Source: an uncultured Rhodoplanes sp.
Lineage (GTDB): Bacteria; Pseudomonadota; Alphaproteobacteria; Rhizobiales; Xanthobacteraceae
DNA length: 6,824 nt
Direction of reading: 5' to 3'
NCBI GenBank assembly: GCA_936924235.1
Contig: CAKZHN010000509.1
Location: forward strand, 1 to 6,824
The position numbers were made by a program, and so were the translations under genes. The notes below the pieces were generated by a model. That model saw only the letters and a list, made by a program, of their open reading frames with translations, was not told the origin of the DNA and did no database searches. This document shows positions 6,701 through 6,824 of this stretch, one piece after another. Positions within the stretch are counted from its first letter, which is position 1. Each line of letters opens with the position of its first letter.

Positions 6701-6790
6701 GTCGGCACCGATCCGCAGTTCCCGGACGTGACGCCGCGCGACGCGCAGGCGCTCCGTGAGTGGGAAACCGAGCGCAAGGCCGCGGAATGA
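3773..6790 (+). CDS. ileS: Isoleucyl-tRNA synthetase (class I, bacterial type 1)
   Basis: Role: charges tRNA-Ile with isoleucine in the cytoplasm and hydrolyses mischarged valine. Seen in 1005 residues: the HIGH signature at 74-77 within PPYANGNIHIGH; the CP1 editing domain with WTTTPWTLPGN (262-272) and HTAPGHGRED (369-378), where H369 and D378 align with the known editing residues H333 and D342 of the E. coli enzyme; the KMSKS loop at 674-678; and an anticodon-binding domain including FTSEEAW. KMSKSLGN and overall architecture fit type 1 enzymes. The protein is longer than E. coli IleRS (938 residues), as is common in alphaproteobacteria. Odd: the C-terminal zinc site is degraded, with KCARS (C967, S970) where the family has K-C-x-R-C and no second cysteine pair before the stop. 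The start is fixed by the conserved LFLPQTDFPMR segment but lacks an obvious ribosome binding site. Probably co-transcribed with ribF, and its stop overlaps the next start codon. Confidence 0.98.
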   Translation: MNDQSKSNERDKYSQTLFLPQTDFPMRAGLPQREPEILARWKKQNLSERLRQTAKGRTKFVLHDGPPYANGNIHIGHALNKILKDVVTRSQQMLGYDSNYVPGWDCHGLPIEWKIEEENYRSKNKPKPNFRDPDAMVAFRKECRAYAERWLDVQREEFKRLGVEGDWDHPYTTMSFPAEAQIAREIMKFAANGTLYRGSKPVMWSVVEKTALAEAEVEYEDYTSDTVWVKFPVARVAVDSGDGDATELAVNLVNWGTSVVIWTTTPWTLPGNRAISFSPRIEYSVYRVTDAPADNWAKTGETFILADKLAADVFKQARVAAYERVASVPAAVLNAMVASHPLQKSGYDFDVPLLAGDHVTDDAGTGFVHTAPGHGREDFEIWTANARALEARGINPAIPYTVDENGALTGHAPGFEGKRVINDKGEKGDANEAVIKALAAAGNIIARGRLKHQYPHSWRSKKPVIFRNTPQWFIAMDKPVQGLDGTLRNIALREIKATRWVPAAGENRINGMIESRPDWVISRQRAWGVPIAVFVREKGDGSAEILQNAEVNKRIAEAFEQEGADAWYKTGARERFLGSLANEDWKKVDDILDVWFDSGSTHAFVLEDPKHFPSLADIKRKHDGGPDSVMYLEGSDQHRGWFHSSLLESCGTRGRAPFDVVLTHGFVLDEQGRKMSKSLGNVTAPQDVIKDSGADILRMWVCASDYADDLRIGKEILKTTIETYRKLRNTIRWMLGTLAHFRDEDRVPVEKMPELEQLMLHRLSELDELVRKAYADFDYKRIFAALSHFMTTDLSAFYFDVRKDSLYCDPISSLTRKSALTVVDYLFRCTVTWLAPMLCFTSEEAWCERYGDDASVHLELFPNVLPGWRNDKLAEKWRKVRQVRRAVTGALEIARAGKRIGSSLEADPIVHVSNPELYEAVVDIDLAEVCITSAATLANDEGPADAFRLPEVPGVAVVVNLAEGTKCARSWKISHTVGTDPQFPDVTPRDAQALREWETERKAAE

Positions 6791-6824
6791 CGGCAGTCGC
6801 GATGGCCCGGAGCCGCATGCTGTG
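6787..6824 (+). CDS. 5' end of a downstream gene coupled to ileS, plausibly lspA (partial)
   Basis: An ATG at 6787-6789 overlaps the ileS TGA (6788-6790) as ATGA, the classic translational-coupling arrangement. The frame stays open to the window edge and reads MTAVAMARSRML, with an alternative in-frame ATG at 6802. Known: ileS is followed by lspA (prolipoprotein signal peptidase II) in many proteobacteria. The lspA assignment rests on gene order alone, as 12 residues are too few to identify a family. Confidence is for a real coding start here, not for the name. Confidence 0.5.
   Translation, partial: MTAVAMARSRML

Overview
The window looks like chromosomal sequence from an alphaproteobacterium, most likely order Hyphomicrobiales (Bradyrhizobium/Rhodopseudomonas-like or Xanthobacteraceae-like). 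This is inferred from the high GC content, the strong G/C third-position bias in ribF and ileS, the sequence style of RibF, IleRS and the single-domain CheY protein, and the arrangement ribF-ileS followed by a coupled downstream start. I did no database search, so the genus is not fixed.

Layout. Positions 1-131 hold no gene I can support, only short palindromes and a small hairpin. A minus-strand gene (132-1865) encodes an exported di-heme c-type cytochrome of the RoxA-like/cytochrome c peroxidase-like superfamily. A 266-bp gap (1866-2131) carries a stem-loop and a ribosome binding site close to the cytochrome start, phased GTCAC direct repeats, and a decaying array of four tandem units of about 17 bp. 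A minus-strand CheY-like response regulator (2132-2515) follows. The next 232 bp (2516-2747) separate cheY from the divergent plus-strand ribF and contain clustered TTAAC elements. ribF (2748-3731, riboflavin kinase/FAD synthetase) and ileS (3773-6790, isoleucyl-tRNA synthetase) are co-directional with a 41-bp gap. The ileS stop overlaps an ATG (ATGA) that opens a frame running off the window, plausibly lspA.

How the genes relate. ribF-ileS-(lspA) is a housekeeping order common in proteobacteria: flavin cofactor synthesis, tRNA charging and lipoprotein maturation, probably co-transcribed. The response regulator and the cytochrome point the other way, have no partner genes in view and are probably separate transcripts. 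The cytochrome should act in the periplasm and the other proteins in the cytoplasm.

I see no convincing evidence of a new multi-gene system. The items most worth a second look are the tandem repeat array and phased direct repeats upstream of the cytochrome, the unassigned role of the RoxA-like cytochrome, and the degraded C-terminal zinc-binding site of IleRS.
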